From NCBI RefSeq assembly GCF_009796825.1, contig NZ_CP047030.1:682001-746000 (forward strand): a stretch of DNA of 64,000 nucleotides, given 5' to 3'. Both the position numbers and the translations under genes were made by a program. Below, piece by piece: positions 9,501 through 18,090 of the stretch (the stretch's first letter is position 1; every line of letters starts with the position of its first letter). The DNA comes from Algibacter sp. L3A6 (lineage in GTDB: Bacteria; Bacteroidota; Bacteroidia; Flavobacteriales; Flavobacteriaceae). Under the pieces are notes generated by a model. The model was not told the origin of the DNA. It did not search any database and was given only the letters and a program-made list of their open reading frames with translations.

Positions 9501-10823
9501 GTTTAGTAATACCGGATGTCCTTTAAGAACGTTTTCCAAGATATCCCAAACCACTGGTTCTCTTTTATCTATAATTTTCTTTGCAGATTTTACTGTTTTT
9601 ACAATACCTCTTTCAATTAGTTTTCTAATTACGAAAGGCTTGTATAACTCAGCCGCCATATTTTTAGGCAATCCACATTCAAATAATCTTAATTCTGGAC
9701 CAACAACAATTACCGAACGTGCAGAATAATCAACACGCTTACCAAGTAAGTTTTGACGGAAACGTCCTTGCTTACCTTTTAATGAATCTGATAATGATTT
9801 TAATGGTCTATTAGAATCCGTTTTTACAGCAGATGATTTACGTGTATTATCAAATAACGAATCTACAGATTCCTGTAGCATACGTTTTTCATTACGTAAA
9901 ATAACTTCTGGTGCTTTTATCTCAACCAATCTTTTAAGACGGTTGTTACGGATAATTACACGACGGTATAAATCATTTAAATCTGAAGTTGCAAAACGAC
10001 CACCATCTAACGGCACTAAAGGACGTAATTCTGGCGGTATAATTGGCACAACCTTCATAATCATCCATTCTGGACGATTTTCTCTATTTTTATTAGAATC
10101 TCTTAAGGCTCCAACAACTTGTAAACGCTTTAAAGCTTCTGTTTTACGTTGTTTAGACGTTTCAGTATTCGCTTTATGACGTAATTCATATGATAAAGCT
10201 TGTAAATCAATACGAGCTAATAAATCGATTAAACACTCAGCACCCATTTTAGCTAAAAACTTGTTAGGGTCTTCATCATCTAAATACTGATTATCTTGTG
10301 GAAGTGACTCAAGAACATTTAAGTATTCTTCTTCCGTAAGGAAATCCATTTTTTGTAATGGTTCACCTTCTTCATTTTTAGCATTACCTGGTTGAATTAC
10401 TACATAACGTTCGTAGTAAATAATCATATCTAATTTCTTAGATGGTAACCCTAATAAATATCCAATTTTGTTTGGTAAAGAACGGAAATACCAGATATGA
10501 GCTACAGGAACCACTAAGTTAATGTGCCCTACTCTATCTCTACGTACTTTCTTTTCTGTTACTTCTACACCACAACGGTCACAAACGATCCCTTTGTAAC
10601 GTATTCTTTTATATTTACCACAAGCACACTCATAATCCTTTACAGGACCGAAGATACGCTCACAGAACAAACCATCTCTTTCTGGTTTGTGCGTACGATA
10701 ATTGATAGTTTCTGGTTTTAAAACCTCACCTCTAGATTCTGCTAAAATAGATTCTGGTGATGCTAAACCAATTGAGATTTTATTAAACCTCTTTACTGTA
10801 TTCTTATCTTGTTTTCTTGCCAT
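6522..10823 (-). CDS. rpoC: DNA-directed RNA polymerase beta' subunit
   Basis: A 1,433-residue beta' subunit, full length for Bacteroidota. The N-terminal zinc ribbon is present (CACGKYKRIRYKGIVCDRCG, about residues 66-85). The catalytic NADFDGD loop lies at 475-481, with its three aspartates chelating the active-site magnesium. The second zinc site is visible around CEALKGICAKCYGRN. The trigger-loop/bridge-helix region includes GARGSKEQIRQLTGMRGLM. It pairs with RpoB, lies 93 bp behind it and is co-transcribed with the ribosomal-protein genes upstream. A hairpin and a terminator follow. Confidence 0.98.
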   Translation of the reverse strand: MARKQDKNTVKRFNKISIGLASPESILAESRGEVLKPETINYRTHKPERDGLFCERIFGPVKDYECACGKYKRIRYKGIVCDRCGVEVTEKKVRRDRVGHINLVVPVAHIWYFRSLPNKIGYLLGLPSKKLDMIIYYERYVVIQPGNAKNEEGEPLQKMDFLTEEEYLNVLESLPQDNQYLDDEDPNKFLAKMGAECLIDLLARIDLQALSYELRHKANTETSKQRKTEALKRLQVVGALRDSNKNRENRPEWMIMKVVPIIPPELRPLVPLDGGRFATSDLNDLYRRVIIRNNRLKRLVEIKAPEVILRNEKRMLQESVDSLFDNTRKSSAVKTDSNRPLKSLSDSLKGKQGRFRQNLLGKRVDYSARSVIVVGPELRLFECGLPKNMAAELYKPFVIRKLIERGIVKTVKSAKKIIDKREPVVWDILENVLKGHPVLLNRAPTLHRLGIQAFQPKLIEGKAIQLHPLACAAFNADFDGDQMAVHLPLGPEAILECQMLMLASHNILNPANGAPVTVPSQDMVLGLYYMTKLRTSTAEVKVKGEGLTFYSPEEVEIAFNEGKVELNAGIKVRTIDINEDGKLDRMIVETTVGRVLFNQHVPQAAGFINQVLTKKSLRDIIGDILKATSVPECADFLDSIRTLGFKFAFQGGLSFSLGDIIIPPEKQSMIDKANGLVDGITGNYNMGLITNNERYNQVIDIWTSTNAELTELSMKRIREDKQGFNSVFMMLDSGARGSKEQIRQLTGMRGLMAKPKKSTAGGGSIIENPILSNFKEGLSILEYFISTHGARKGLADTALKTADAGYLTRRLVDVSQDVIINTEDCGTLRGVEVEPLKKNDEVVETLEERIVGRVSLNDVYNPLTEELLVSAGQLIEDDIAKTIEASPIESVEVRSALSCEALKGICAKCYGRNLATGKMVQRGEAVGVVAAQSIGEPGTQLTLRTFHVGGIAGNISEENKLVVKFDGVAEIEDLKTVKGKDNEGNDIDVVISRTSELKLIDKKTGIVLSTNNIPYGSTIIVKNGQKLVKGDVVCTWDPYNGVIVSEFAGKVKYENIEQGITYQVEIDEQTGFQEKVISESRNKKLIPTLHIEDSKGETIRSYNLPVGAHLMIDDGEKVIVGKILVKIPRKSSKAGDITGGLPRVTELFEARNPSNPAVVSAIDGVVSFGKIKRGNREIIIESKTGDIKKYLVKLSSQILVQENDFVKAGMPLSDGSITPNDILNIKGPSAVQQYLVNEVQEVYRLQGVKINDKHFEVVVRQMMRKVRIIDSGDTIFLEDQLAHKADFILENDDIFGMKVVEDAGDSINLKPGQIVSPRELRDENSILRREDKTLVSARDAQPATATPILQGITRASLQTKSFISAASFQETTKVLNEAAVAGKIDALEGLKENVIVGHRIPAGTGMRSYTDIIVGSKEEFDEMMQVKQELNYN

Positions 10824-10850
10824 GTTTTTTAAGTCTTCAGTTTGAGTTCT

Positions 10851-10897
10851 CAGTCAACATTATTTAGTCTAAAAAATAGTCTATTTAATGTTGACTG
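10851..10897 (-). other. Hairpin between rpoB and rpoC
   Basis: A perfect 12-bp inverted repeat (10851-10862 with 10886-10897) encloses a 23-nt loop that itself contains a short repeat. There is no T-run on the minus strand, so it is not a terminator. It may be an mRNA processing or stability element between the two RNA polymerase genes. Confidence 0.6.
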
Positions 10898-10916
10898 TTA
10901 ACTGCCAACTATTTTT

Positions 10917-13900
10917 TTACTCTTCTAATCTGATATCCAATCCTAAACCTTTCAATTCATGCATTAATACATTGAATGATTCTGGTAATCCTGGATCTGG
11001 CATTGGTTCTCCTTTTACGATAGCTTCGTAAGTTTTGGCTCTACCAATAACATCATCAGATTTTACAGTTAAAATTTCTCGTAAGGTGCTTGATGCTCCA
11101 TAAGCCTCAAGTGCCCAAACTTCCATCTCACCAAAACGTTGACCACCAAATTGTGCTTTACCACCTAATGGTTGTTGTGTAATTAATGAGTAAGGTCCAA
11201 TAGAACGTGCGTGCATCTTATCATCAACCATGTGTCCAAGTTTAAGCATGTAAATCACACCAACTGTTGCTGGTTGATCGAAACGCTTACCTGTTCCACC
11301 GTCATATAAATAAGTATGTCCGTATCTTGGAATTCCAGCTTCATCTGTAAATCCGTTAATTTGTTCTATAGTTGCACCATCAAAGATTGGCGTTGCATAA
11401 GTACGACCTAATTTTTGACCAGCCCATCCAAGAACTGTTTCATAAATTTGACCAATATTCATACGAGACGGTACACCTAATGGATTTAATACAATATCAA
11501 CTGGCGTTCCATCTTCTAAGAATGGCATATCTTCTTGACGAACGATACGAGCAACAATACCTTTGTTACCGTGACGCCCTGCCATTTTATCACCTACTTT
11601 AAGTTTACGCTTTTTAGCGATGTAAACTTTAGCTAGTTTGATAATTCCTGCTGGTAACTCATCACCTACAGAAATCGTAAACTTCTCACGACGTAAAGAT
11701 CCTTGTAAATCGTTCTCTTTAATTTTATAGTTGTGAATTAAATCGGCAACTAATGTATTTGTGTGCTCATCAGTTGTCCATTTTCCAGACACTAAATGCG
11801 CATAATCATCAACAGCATTTAACATTTTAAGTGTGAATTTTTTACCTTTTGGTAATACTTCTTCACCTAAATCATTAAAAATACCTTGAGCAGTTTTTCC
11901 GTTTACAATATTGAAAAGCTTTTCGATTAAAACATCTTTTAAATCTTCAAACTTTCTATCATATTGCGCTTCTAAAGCTAAGATATCATCTTTATCTTGA
12001 GCTCTTTTACGCTTATCTTTTACCGCTCTTGCGAATAATTTCTTCTCGATAACAACACCATGTAATGAAGGAGACGCTTTTAACGAAGCATCTTTAACAT
12101 CACCTGCTTTATCACCAAAGATAGCACGTAATAATTTTTCTTCCGGAGTTGGATCAGATTCCCCTTTTGGCGTAATTTTACCAATTAAGATATCACCAGG
12201 TTTAACCTCTGCTCCAATACGGATCATTCCGTTTTCATCTAAATCTTTAGTAGCTTCTTCAGAAACGTTAGGAATATCATTAGTTAACTCTTCGTTACCT
12301 AATTTTGTGTCTCTAACATCTAAAGAATACTCATCAATATGAATAGATGTAAATATATCTTCACGAACTACTTTTTCTGAAATTACGATGGCATCCTCAA
12401 AGTTATACCCTTTCCAAGGCATAAAGGCTACTTTCATATTTCTACCAAGAGCTAATTCACCTTTTTGAGTTGCATAACCTTCACATAAAACTTGACCTTT
12501 AGCAACTATATCTCCTTTAACCACAATTGGTTTAAGGTTGATAGAAGTACCTTGATTCGTTTTACGGAATTTCACTAATTTATAAGTCTTAATATCGCTA
12601 TCGAAACTTACCTTAGCTTCATCTTCAGTACGGTCGTATCTAATTTTAATTTCATTAGCATCAACATAAAGAACTTCACCTCTTCCTTCTGCGTTAATTA
12701 AAACACGTGAATCTGAAGCTACTTGACGCTCTAAACCTGTACCAACAATTGGTGCATCTACTCTTAATAAAGGCACTGCTTGACGCATCATGTTAGATCC
12801 CATAAGGGCTCTATTCGCATCATCATGCTCTAAGAAAGGAATTAAAGAAGCCGAGATAGACGAAATTTGGTTTGGTGCAACATCCGTATAATCTAACCTA
12901 GTAGGCTCGATAACAGGGAAGTCACCTTCCATACGCGCAATTACCTTATCATGTAAAATTTTACCGTTTTCATCAACCTTAACAGTTGCTTGTGCGATTA
13001 ATTTTTCTTCTTCTTCTTCTGCACTTAAATAAGTTGGTTCGTTAACAATATCAACAACACCATCAGTTACTTTTCTATATGGTGTTTCAATGAATCCCAT
13101 TGAGTTCACTTTAGCAAATACTGAAAGTGAAGATATAAGACCAATATTTGGTCCCTCAGGAGTTTCAATTGGACATAAACGGCCGTAGTGTGTATAGTGA
13201 ACATCACGAACCTCGAACCCTGCTCTCTCTCTCGAAAGACCACCTGGTCCAAGAGCCGATAAACGACGCTTATGTGTAATCTCAGCTAATGGATTGGTTT
13301 GATCCATAAATTGAGATAACTGGTTTGTTCCGAAGAAAGAATTAATAACAGACGATAATGTCTTAGCATTAATTAAATCTATTGGAGTAAACACCTCGTT
13401 ATCACGAACGTTCATACGCTCACGAATAGTACGAGCCATACGTGCTAAACCAACACCAAATTGAGAAGATAACTGCTCACCAACTGTACGTACACGACGG
13501 TTAGATAAGTGATCAATATCATCAATCTCTGCTTTAGAGTTAATAAGCTCGATTAAGTATTTTATAATCGTTATGATATCTTCTTTGGTAAGCACTTGCT
13601 TATCCATACCAATATCCAACTGTAATTTTTTGTTCATTCTGTAACGCCCAACTTCTCCTAAAGAGTAACGTTGGTCTGAGAAGAATAATTTATCAATTAT
13701 TCCACGAGCAGTTTCCTCATCTGGCGGCTCAGCATTACGTAATTGTCTATATATATGTTCAACAGCCTCTTTTTCAGAGTTTGTTGGATCTTTTTGAAGT
13801 GTGTTATGAATAATAGCGTAATCGCCTTGCTCATTACTTTCTTTGTGTAAAAGAACAGTTTTAACATCAACTTCAAGAATTTCTTCTATGTTGTCTTTAT

Positions 13901-14729
13901 CTAAAATAGTATCACGATCAAGCACAATCTCGTTACGCTCAATTGATACTACCTCACCAGTATCTTCATCAACAAAATCCTCATGCCATGTATTTAATAC
14001 ACGGGCTGCTAATTTTCTTCCTAAATACTTTTTTAATCCAGATTTCGATACTTTAACTTCTTCAGCTAAGTCGAAAATCTCTAAAATATCTTTATCACGC
14101 TCAAAACCGATAGCACGGAAAAGCGTTGTAACAGGTAATTTCTTCTTTCTATCAATGTATGCGTACATCACTTGATTGATGTCGGTAGCAAACTCAATCC
14201 ATGATCCTTTGAATGGTATAACCCTTGCTGAATATAATTTTGTTCCATTAGCATGAAAAGATTGACCGAAGAATACACCAGGTGAACGGTGTAACTGAGA
14301 TACAACCACACGCTCGGCACCGTTGATACAAAAAGTACCAGAAGGTGTCATGTAAGGAATAGTTCCTAAATAAACATCTTGAACAATAGTTTCAAAATCT
14401 TCGTGTTCAGGATCGGTACAATATAACTTTAACCTAGCTTTAAGCGGAACGCTATATGTTAAACCACGCTCAATACACTCTTCAATGGCGTATCTTGGTG
14501 GATCTACGAAGTAATCTAAAAATTCTAAAACGAATTGATTACGAGAATCGGTGATAGGAAAGTTTTCCATGAAGGTATTATATAAACCTTCATCACCTCT
14601 TTCTTCAGATTTTGTCTCTAATTGGAAAAAATCTTGAAAAGATTTTATCTGAATATCCAAAAAGTCAGGATAATCTGTCTTATTTACAATAGACGAGAAA
14701 TTTAATCTTTCAGCTTGTGTTGACAACAT
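10917..14729 (-). CDS. rpoB: DNA-directed RNA polymerase beta subunit
   Basis: A 1,270-residue beta subunit starting MLSTQAERLNF. The frame could begin one codon earlier at TTG, but ATG at 14729 matches the usual family start. Visible are the rifampicin-pocket region (FFGTNQLSQFMDQTNPLAEI through HKRRLSALGPGGL), the double-psi barrel segment GRNMKVAFMPWKGYNFEDA, and the C-terminal clamp region (GGKAQFGGQRFGEMEVWALEA is typical). Rifampicin-pocket residues look wild type. It is expressed from the rpl-rpo operon behind two intergenic hairpins that may tune its level relative to L7/L12. Confidence 0.98.
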   Translation of the reverse strand: MLSTQAERLNFSSIVNKTDYPDFLDIQIKSFQDFFQLETKSEERGDEGLYNTFMENFPITDSRNQFVLEFLDYFVDPPRYAIEECIERGLTYSVPLKARLKLYCTDPEHEDFETIVQDVYLGTIPYMTPSGTFCINGAERVVVSQLHRSPGVFFGQSFHANGTKLYSARVIPFKGSWIEFATDINQVMYAYIDRKKKLPVTTLFRAIGFERDKDILEIFDLAEEVKVSKSGLKKYLGRKLAARVLNTWHEDFVDEDTGEVVSIERNEIVLDRDTILDKDNIEEILEVDVKTVLLHKESNEQGDYAIIHNTLQKDPTNSEKEAVEHIYRQLRNAEPPDEETARGIIDKLFFSDQRYSLGEVGRYRMNKKLQLDIGMDKQVLTKEDIITIIKYLIELINSKAEIDDIDHLSNRRVRTVGEQLSSQFGVGLARMARTIRERMNVRDNEVFTPIDLINAKTLSSVINSFFGTNQLSQFMDQTNPLAEITHKRRLSALGPGGLSRERAGFEVRDVHYTHYGRLCPIETPEGPNIGLISSLSVFAKVNSMGFIETPYRKVTDGVVDIVNEPTYLSAEEEEEKLIAQATVKVDENGKILHDKVIARMEGDFPVIEPTRLDYTDVAPNQISSISASLIPFLEHDDANRALMGSNMMRQAVPLLRVDAPIVGTGLERQVASDSRVLINAEGRGEVLYVDANEIKIRYDRTEDEAKVSFDSDIKTYKLVKFRKTNQGTSINLKPIVVKGDIVAKGQVLCEGYATQKGELALGRNMKVAFMPWKGYNFEDAIVISEKVVREDIFTSIHIDEYSLDVRDTKLGNEELTNDIPNVSEEATKDLDENGMIRIGAEVKPGDILIGKITPKGESDPTPEEKLLRAIFGDKAGDVKDASLKASPSLHGVVIEKKLFARAVKDKRKRAQDKDDILALEAQYDRKFEDLKDVLIEKLFNIVNGKTAQGIFNDLGEEVLPKGKKFTLKMLNAVDDYAHLVSGKWTTDEHTNTLVADLIHNYKIKENDLQGSLRREKFTISVGDELPAGIIKLAKVYIAKKRKLKVGDKMAGRHGNKGIVARIVRQEDMPFLEDGTPVDIVLNPLGVPSRMNIGQIYETVLGWAGQKLGRTYATPIFDGATIEQINGFTDEAGIPRYGHTYLYDGGTGKRFDQPATVGVIYMLKLGHMVDDKMHARSIGPYSLITQQPLGGKAQFGGQRFGEMEVWALEAYGASSTLREILTVKSDDVIGRAKTYEAIVKGEPMPDPGLPESFNVLMHELKGLGLDIRLEE

Positions 14730-14794
14730 CAATGGACGGAATTATGATTAAAAAAATAATGATAGTGCTTTAAAACACTAATTAAACTGCAAAA

Positions 14795-14819
14795 AACAAG
14801 TCAAATAATTTGAGTTGTT
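14795..14819 (-). terminator. Attenuator-like hairpin before rpoB
   Basis: A 12-bp stem with one mismatch (14795-14806 with 14808-14819) is followed on the minus strand by TTTTTTGC. It sits 66 bp before the rpoB start, inside the operon, so it would act as a partial terminator rather than a full stop. The stem is AT-rich and the one-base centre means the real loop takes up several pairs. Confidence 0.5.
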
Positions 14820-14860
14820 TTGGGTATTGCTTTTGGTATAAAAACTATTATACACAAAAT

Positions 14861-14897
14861 GGTCTAGGTCTGGTAGCGCGTGCTCCAGACCTAAACC
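14861..14897 (-). other. Strong hairpin in the rplL-rpoB spacer
   Basis: A 13-bp stem with one mismatch (14861-14873 with 14885-14897) closes an 11-nt loop, 23 bp after rplL. No T-run follows, which points to an RNA processing or stabilising element rather than a terminator. In Escherichia coli the same gap holds an attenuator and an RNase III site, so the position is meaningful, though the sequence is unrelated. Confidence 0.6.
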
Positions 14898-14920
14898 GTT
14901 ATGTTCTTGAGATGTTAAGT

Positions 14921-15295
14921 TTACTTTAACTCAACCTCTGCTCCAGCTTCTTCTAAAGATACTTTTAAAGCTTCAGCTTCGTCTTTAGTTACACCTTCTT
15001 TGATTGCACTTGGTGCATCATCAACTAAACCTTTAGCTTCTTTTAAACCTAAACCAGTTAATTCTTTAACTAATTTTACAACAGCTAACTTAGAGCTACC
15101 TGCAGCTTTTAAAATAACATCAAATTCAGTTTGAGCTTCTTCAGCTTCTCCACCAGCAGCAGGACCAGCAACAGCAACTGCAGCAGCAGCAGCAGGCTCG
15201 ATACCGTACTCATCTTTTAATATAGTTGCTAACTCATTTACTTCTTTTACAGTAAGGTTAACTAATTGTTCTGCGAAATCTTTTAAATCTGCCAT
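14921..15295 (-). CDS. rplL: 50S ribosomal protein L7/L12 (bL12)
   Basis: A 124-residue stalk protein of normal length. It has an N-terminal dimerisation domain (residues 1-33), an alanine-rich hinge (EPAAAAAVAVAGPAAGG, about 33-49), then the factor-binding domain with the conserved GLGLKEAKGLVD segment. It binds the L10 C-terminus as dimers and recruits EF-G and EF-Tu. It follows rplJ by 63 bp, and two hairpins separate it from rpoB. Confidence 0.98.
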   Translation of the reverse strand: MADLKDFAEQLVNLTVKEVNELATILKDEYGIEPAAAAAVAVAGPAAGGEAEEAQTEFDVILKAAGSSKLAVVKLVKELTGLGLKEAKGLVDDAPSAIKEGVTKDEAEALKVSLEEAGAEVELK

Positions 15296-15358
15296 TTTTC
15301 TATCGTTTTAATAAATTTTAATAATAATATAATGTAATAAAGTGCGTACTATTTAATA

Positions 15359-15880
15359 CTACTCTGATCTCTCAGAAAGTGTTTTTATAAGTCCAGCTAT
15401 TGTTCCACCACCTGATTTAAGTGCTGAAATAACGTTTTTAGCAGGCGATTGTAATAATCCAACAATCTCTCCTAATAACTCTTCTTTAGACTTGATATCA
15501 ACTAACATGTCTAATTGATCGTCACCGATATAAACAGACTCCTCAATGAATGCACCTTTTAATAAAGGTTTATCAGATTTTTTACGGAATGTTTTAATAA
15601 GTTTCGCTGGTACGTTACCTGTTTCAGAATACATCACTGATGTATTTCCTTTTAATACAGATGGAAGGTTTCCGAAATCTCTTTCTGATGCTTCCATTGC
15701 TTTCTCAAGTAATGTATTTTTAACAACTGCTAATTTTACGTTTGCTTTAAAACAAGCACGACGTAAATTTGAAGTAGTATCTGCATTTAATCCTGAAATA
15801 TCAGCTAAATAGATATTTGCATTATTAGCTAATTCTGCAGTTAACTCCTCAATTACTTGTGATTTTTCTTCTCTTGTCAT
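15359..15880 (-). CDS. rplJ: 50S ribosomal protein L10 (uL10)
   Basis: A 173-residue stalk-base protein. The N-terminal rRNA-binding part contains NTLLEKAMEA. The C-terminal helix (about residues 140-173, LLQSPAKNVISALKSGGGTIAGLIKTL) is the attachment site for L7/L12 dimers. It starts MTREEKSQVIEEL, 19 bp downstream of rplA. There is no room for a long autoregulatory leader of the E. coli type directly before this gene. Confidence 0.97.
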   Translation of the reverse strand: MTREEKSQVIEELTAELANNANIYLADISGLNADTTSNLRRACFKANVKLAVVKNTLLEKAMEASERDFGNLPSVLKGNTSVMYSETGNVPAKLIKTFRKKSDKPLLKGAFIEESVYIGDDQLDMLVDIKSKEELLGEIVGLLQSPAKNVISALKSGGGTIAGLIKTLSERSE

Positions 15881-15899
15881 AATAAAAGTTTTAACTTAA

Positions 15900-16589
15900 T
15901 TAACCAATTTTAGGATCAACAGCGATACTTGGGCTCATTGTAGAAGACATAAAAATGCTTTTTACATAAACTCCTTTTGAAGCTGTTGGTTTTAGTTTCA
16001 TTAAAGTTGTTAATAATTCATTTGCATTACCTGCAATTTTATCAGCACTAAAAGATGCTTTACCAATAGCAGCGTGTACAATACCAGTTTTATCAACTTT
16101 AAAGTCAATTTTACCAGCTTTTACTTCTGTTACAGCTTTTGCCACATCCATAGTTACTGTACCCGTTTTTGGGTTAGGCATTAAACCACGTGGGCCTAAT
16201 ACACGTCCTAAAGGACCTAACTTACCCATAACACTCGGCATAGTGATAATTACATCAACGTCCGTCCAACCGCTCTTGATTTTATCAAGATACTCGTCTA
16301 AACCTACGTAATCAGCTCCAGCTTCTTTTGCTTCGGCTTCTTTATCTGGTGTTACTAATGCTAATACTTTTACATCTTTACCAGTACCATGAGGAAGTGA
16401 AACAACACCTCTCACCATCTGGTTAGCTTTACGTGGATCTACTCCTAAACGTACTGCTAAGTCAACTGATGCATCAAACTTTGTATTAGAAATTTCTTTT
16501 ACTAATGCAGATGCTTCATTAAGAGAATAAACTTTCCCTTTTTCAATTTTTGCTAAAGCCTCTTTTTGCTTTTTTGTTAATCTTGCCAT
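15900..16589 (-). CDS. rplA: 50S ribosomal protein L1 (uL1)
   Basis: A 229-residue protein of normal family length. Typical sequences are present: DASVDLAVRLGVDPRKANQ, LGPRGLMPNPKTGTVT, and the C-terminal VKSIFMSSTMSPSI. It binds the mobile L1 stalk of 23S rRNA. In other bacteria it represses its own rplK-rplA message. Here it sits 20 bp after rplK, consistent with translational coupling in one operon. Confidence 0.98.
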   Translation of the reverse strand: MARLTKKQKEALAKIEKGKVYSLNEASALVKEISNTKFDASVDLAVRLGVDPRKANQMVRGVVSLPHGTGKDVKVLALVTPDKEAEAKEAGADYVGLDEYLDKIKSGWTDVDVIITMPSVMGKLGPLGRVLGPRGLMPNPKTGTVTMDVAKAVTEVKAGKIDFKVDKTGIVHAAIGKASFSADKIAGNANELLTTLMKLKPTASKGVYVKSIFMSSTMSPSIAVDPKIG

Positions 16590-16609
16590 TTTCTAATGTC
16601 TTTAATAGA

Positions 16610-17047
16610 TTAATTAGGGAATTGCCCTGTTACAGTTATTCCCATTGATCTTGCAGTTCCAGCTATCATTTTCATTGCAGACTCGATAGTAAATGCATTT
16701 AAATCTACCATTTTATCTTCAGCGATAGTTTTAACCTGATCCCAAGATACTTTAGCTACTTTTTTACGGTTTGGCTCTCCAGAACCCTTCTTCAACTTAG
16801 CTGCTTCCATTAACTGGACTGCTGCTGGAGGAGTTTTAATTACAAAGTCAAATGATTTGTCTTTGTAAACAGATATAACAACTGGTAATACTTTACCAGC
16901 TTTATCTTGGGTTCTAGCATTGAATTGCTTACAGAACTCCATGATGTTAACACCAGCGGCTCCTAAAGCGGGTCCAACCGGTGGCGACGGATTCGCAGCA
17001 CCTCCCCGAACTTGTAACTTAACTACTTTACTTAATTCTTTTGCCAT
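16610..17047 (-). CDS. rplK: 50S ribosomal protein L11 (uL11)
   Basis: A 145-residue protein with the N-terminal proline-rich segment ANPSPPVGPALGAAGVN (about residues 18-34) and the C-terminal rRNA-binding domain ending SMGITVTGQFPN. It forms the GTPase-associated centre with 23S rRNA and is needed for stringent-response sensing by RelA/SpoT-type enzymes. It is preceded by nusG (71-bp gap) and followed by rplA. Confidence 0.98.
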   Translation of the reverse strand: MAKELSKVVKLQVRGGAANPSPPVGPALGAAGVNIMEFCKQFNARTQDKAGKVLPVVISVYKDKSFDFVIKTPPAAVQLMEAAKLKKGSGEPNRKKVAKVSWDQVKTIAEDKMVDLNAFTIESAMKMIAGTARSMGITVTGQFPN

Positions 17048-17118
17048 TTTTAATAATTTAATTCGAAAAAACCTCTCTTTTGGAAGCGAGACGTTTAATC
17101 TATCTTAATGTAACACTG

Positions 17119-17673
17119 TTATACTTTTTCAACTTGCATATAGCTTAACTCTAATGGTGTTTTTCTTCCGAAGATTTTTACCATTACTTCAAGCTTACGC
17201 TTTTCTTCATTTATGTTTTCGATAGTTCCATCAAATCCATTAAAAGGCCCGTCAATTACTTTAACAGTTTCTCCTTTTGTGTATGGTATTGCTACTACAG
17301 AACTTTCTTCAACAGCCAACTCATCAACCTTACCTAACATTCTGTTTACTTCAGACTGTCTCAATGGCACAGGATCTCCACCTTTTGTTTCACCTAAAAA
17401 CCCAATAACATTTGTTACTGAACGAATAATATGAGGAACTTCACCTGTTAAATTTGCTTGTACCATAATATATCCTGGGAAGAATACTTTTTCTTTATGG
17501 ATTTTTTTTCCGTTACGGATTTGGATAACGCGTTCTGTAGGTACTAATACTTGGTCTACATAATCAGTAAGACCTAAACGAGCAATTTCATTCTCGATAT
17601 ATGTCTTAATTTTGTTCTCTTGACCACTTACAGCACGAACTACGTACCATTTTTTCTCACTTACTTCAGACAT
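17119..17673 (-). CDS. nusG: Transcription termination/antitermination factor NusG
   Basis: A 184-residue protein starting MSEVSEKKWYVVRAVSGQE. The NGN domain occupies about residues 1-120 and carries FFPGYIMVQANL. A C-terminal KOW domain begins near GETVKVIDGPFNGFDGTIENI (about 133-153). It binds the RNA polymerase clamp and couples transcription to translation or Rho. It lies 9 bp after secE, the classic secE-nusG pair. Confidence 0.97.
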   Translation of the reverse strand: MSEVSEKKWYVVRAVSGQENKIKTYIENEIARLGLTDYVDQVLVPTERVIQIRNGKKIHKEKVFFPGYIMVQANLTGEVPHIIRSVTNVIGFLGETKGGDPVPLRQSEVNRMLGKVDELAVEESSVVAIPYTKGETVKVIDGPFNGFDGTIENINEEKRKLEVMVKIFGRKTPLELSYMQVEKV

Positions 17674-17682
17674 AATTTTTTT

Positions 17683-17877
17683 TTATTTAATTAGATCAAA
17701 GTAAAATGATATAACATTACTAAATACTGTATCTACTCCCCATATTGCAAGAGAGAATATAATTGAAAACACAGCAACCAAAATAGTTAAACTTTGAGCT
17801 TCTGCCCATGTTGGCCAACTTACATTGTTTTTAAGTTCTCCAAATGATTCTTTTATATAATTTACAAATCCAGCCAT
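17683..17877 (-). CDS. secE: Preprotein translocase subunit SecE
   Basis: A 64-residue single-span SecE with an amphipathic N-terminal helix (VNYIKESFGELKNNVSWPTWAEA) followed by one transmembrane segment (about residues 29-58). The WPTWAEA motif is the conserved cytoplasmic hinge. It clamps SecY in the inner membrane. It follows tRNA-Trp and is tightly linked to nusG. Confidence 0.95.
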   Translation of the reverse strand: MAGFVNYIKESFGELKNNVSWPTWAEAQSLTILVAVFSIIFSLAIWGVDTVFSNVISFYFDLIK

Positions 17878-17954
17878 TTTTACTTTTTTTTACAACATCT
17901 AAAAGATGCTTAGTGTAAACACTTCATTGAGATTTATTAATCTCTGATATTTTG

Positions 17955-18027
17955 CACGGGCGGAGAGACTCGAACTCCCGACACCTGGTTTTGGAGACCA
18001 GTGCTCTACCAACTGAGCTACGCCCGT
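17955..18027 (-). tRNA. tRNA-Trp (anticodon CCA)
   Basis: A 73-nt cloverleaf with acceptor ACGGGCG/CGCCCGT, the D-arm AGCTCAGTTGGTAGAGC, anticodon loop CTCCAAA and T-arm GGAGTTCGAGTCTCT. The terminal CCA is not encoded. It lies between tuf and secE, as in many bacteria. Confidence 0.97.
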
Positions 18028-18037
18028 AAATAAAGTC

Positions 18038-18063
18038 AAGGTATTCCAAAAAAGGAATACCTT
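18038..18063 (-). terminator. Hairpin after tuf
   Basis: A perfect 10-bp stem (18038-18047 with 18054-18063) with a 6-nt A-loop lies between tuf and tRNA-Trp. On the minus strand it is followed only by a weak T stretch (GACTTTATTT), so it probably terminates partially and makes tuf message more abundant than the genes downstream. Confidence 0.5.
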
Positions 18064-18090
18064 AACTTTTTTTATATGCTTTGGACTATA

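Noticed and set aside
11372..14175. Plus-strand open frames inside rpoB and rpoC
   Set aside because: Shadows of strongly recognised coding regions, without their own promoters or domain features.
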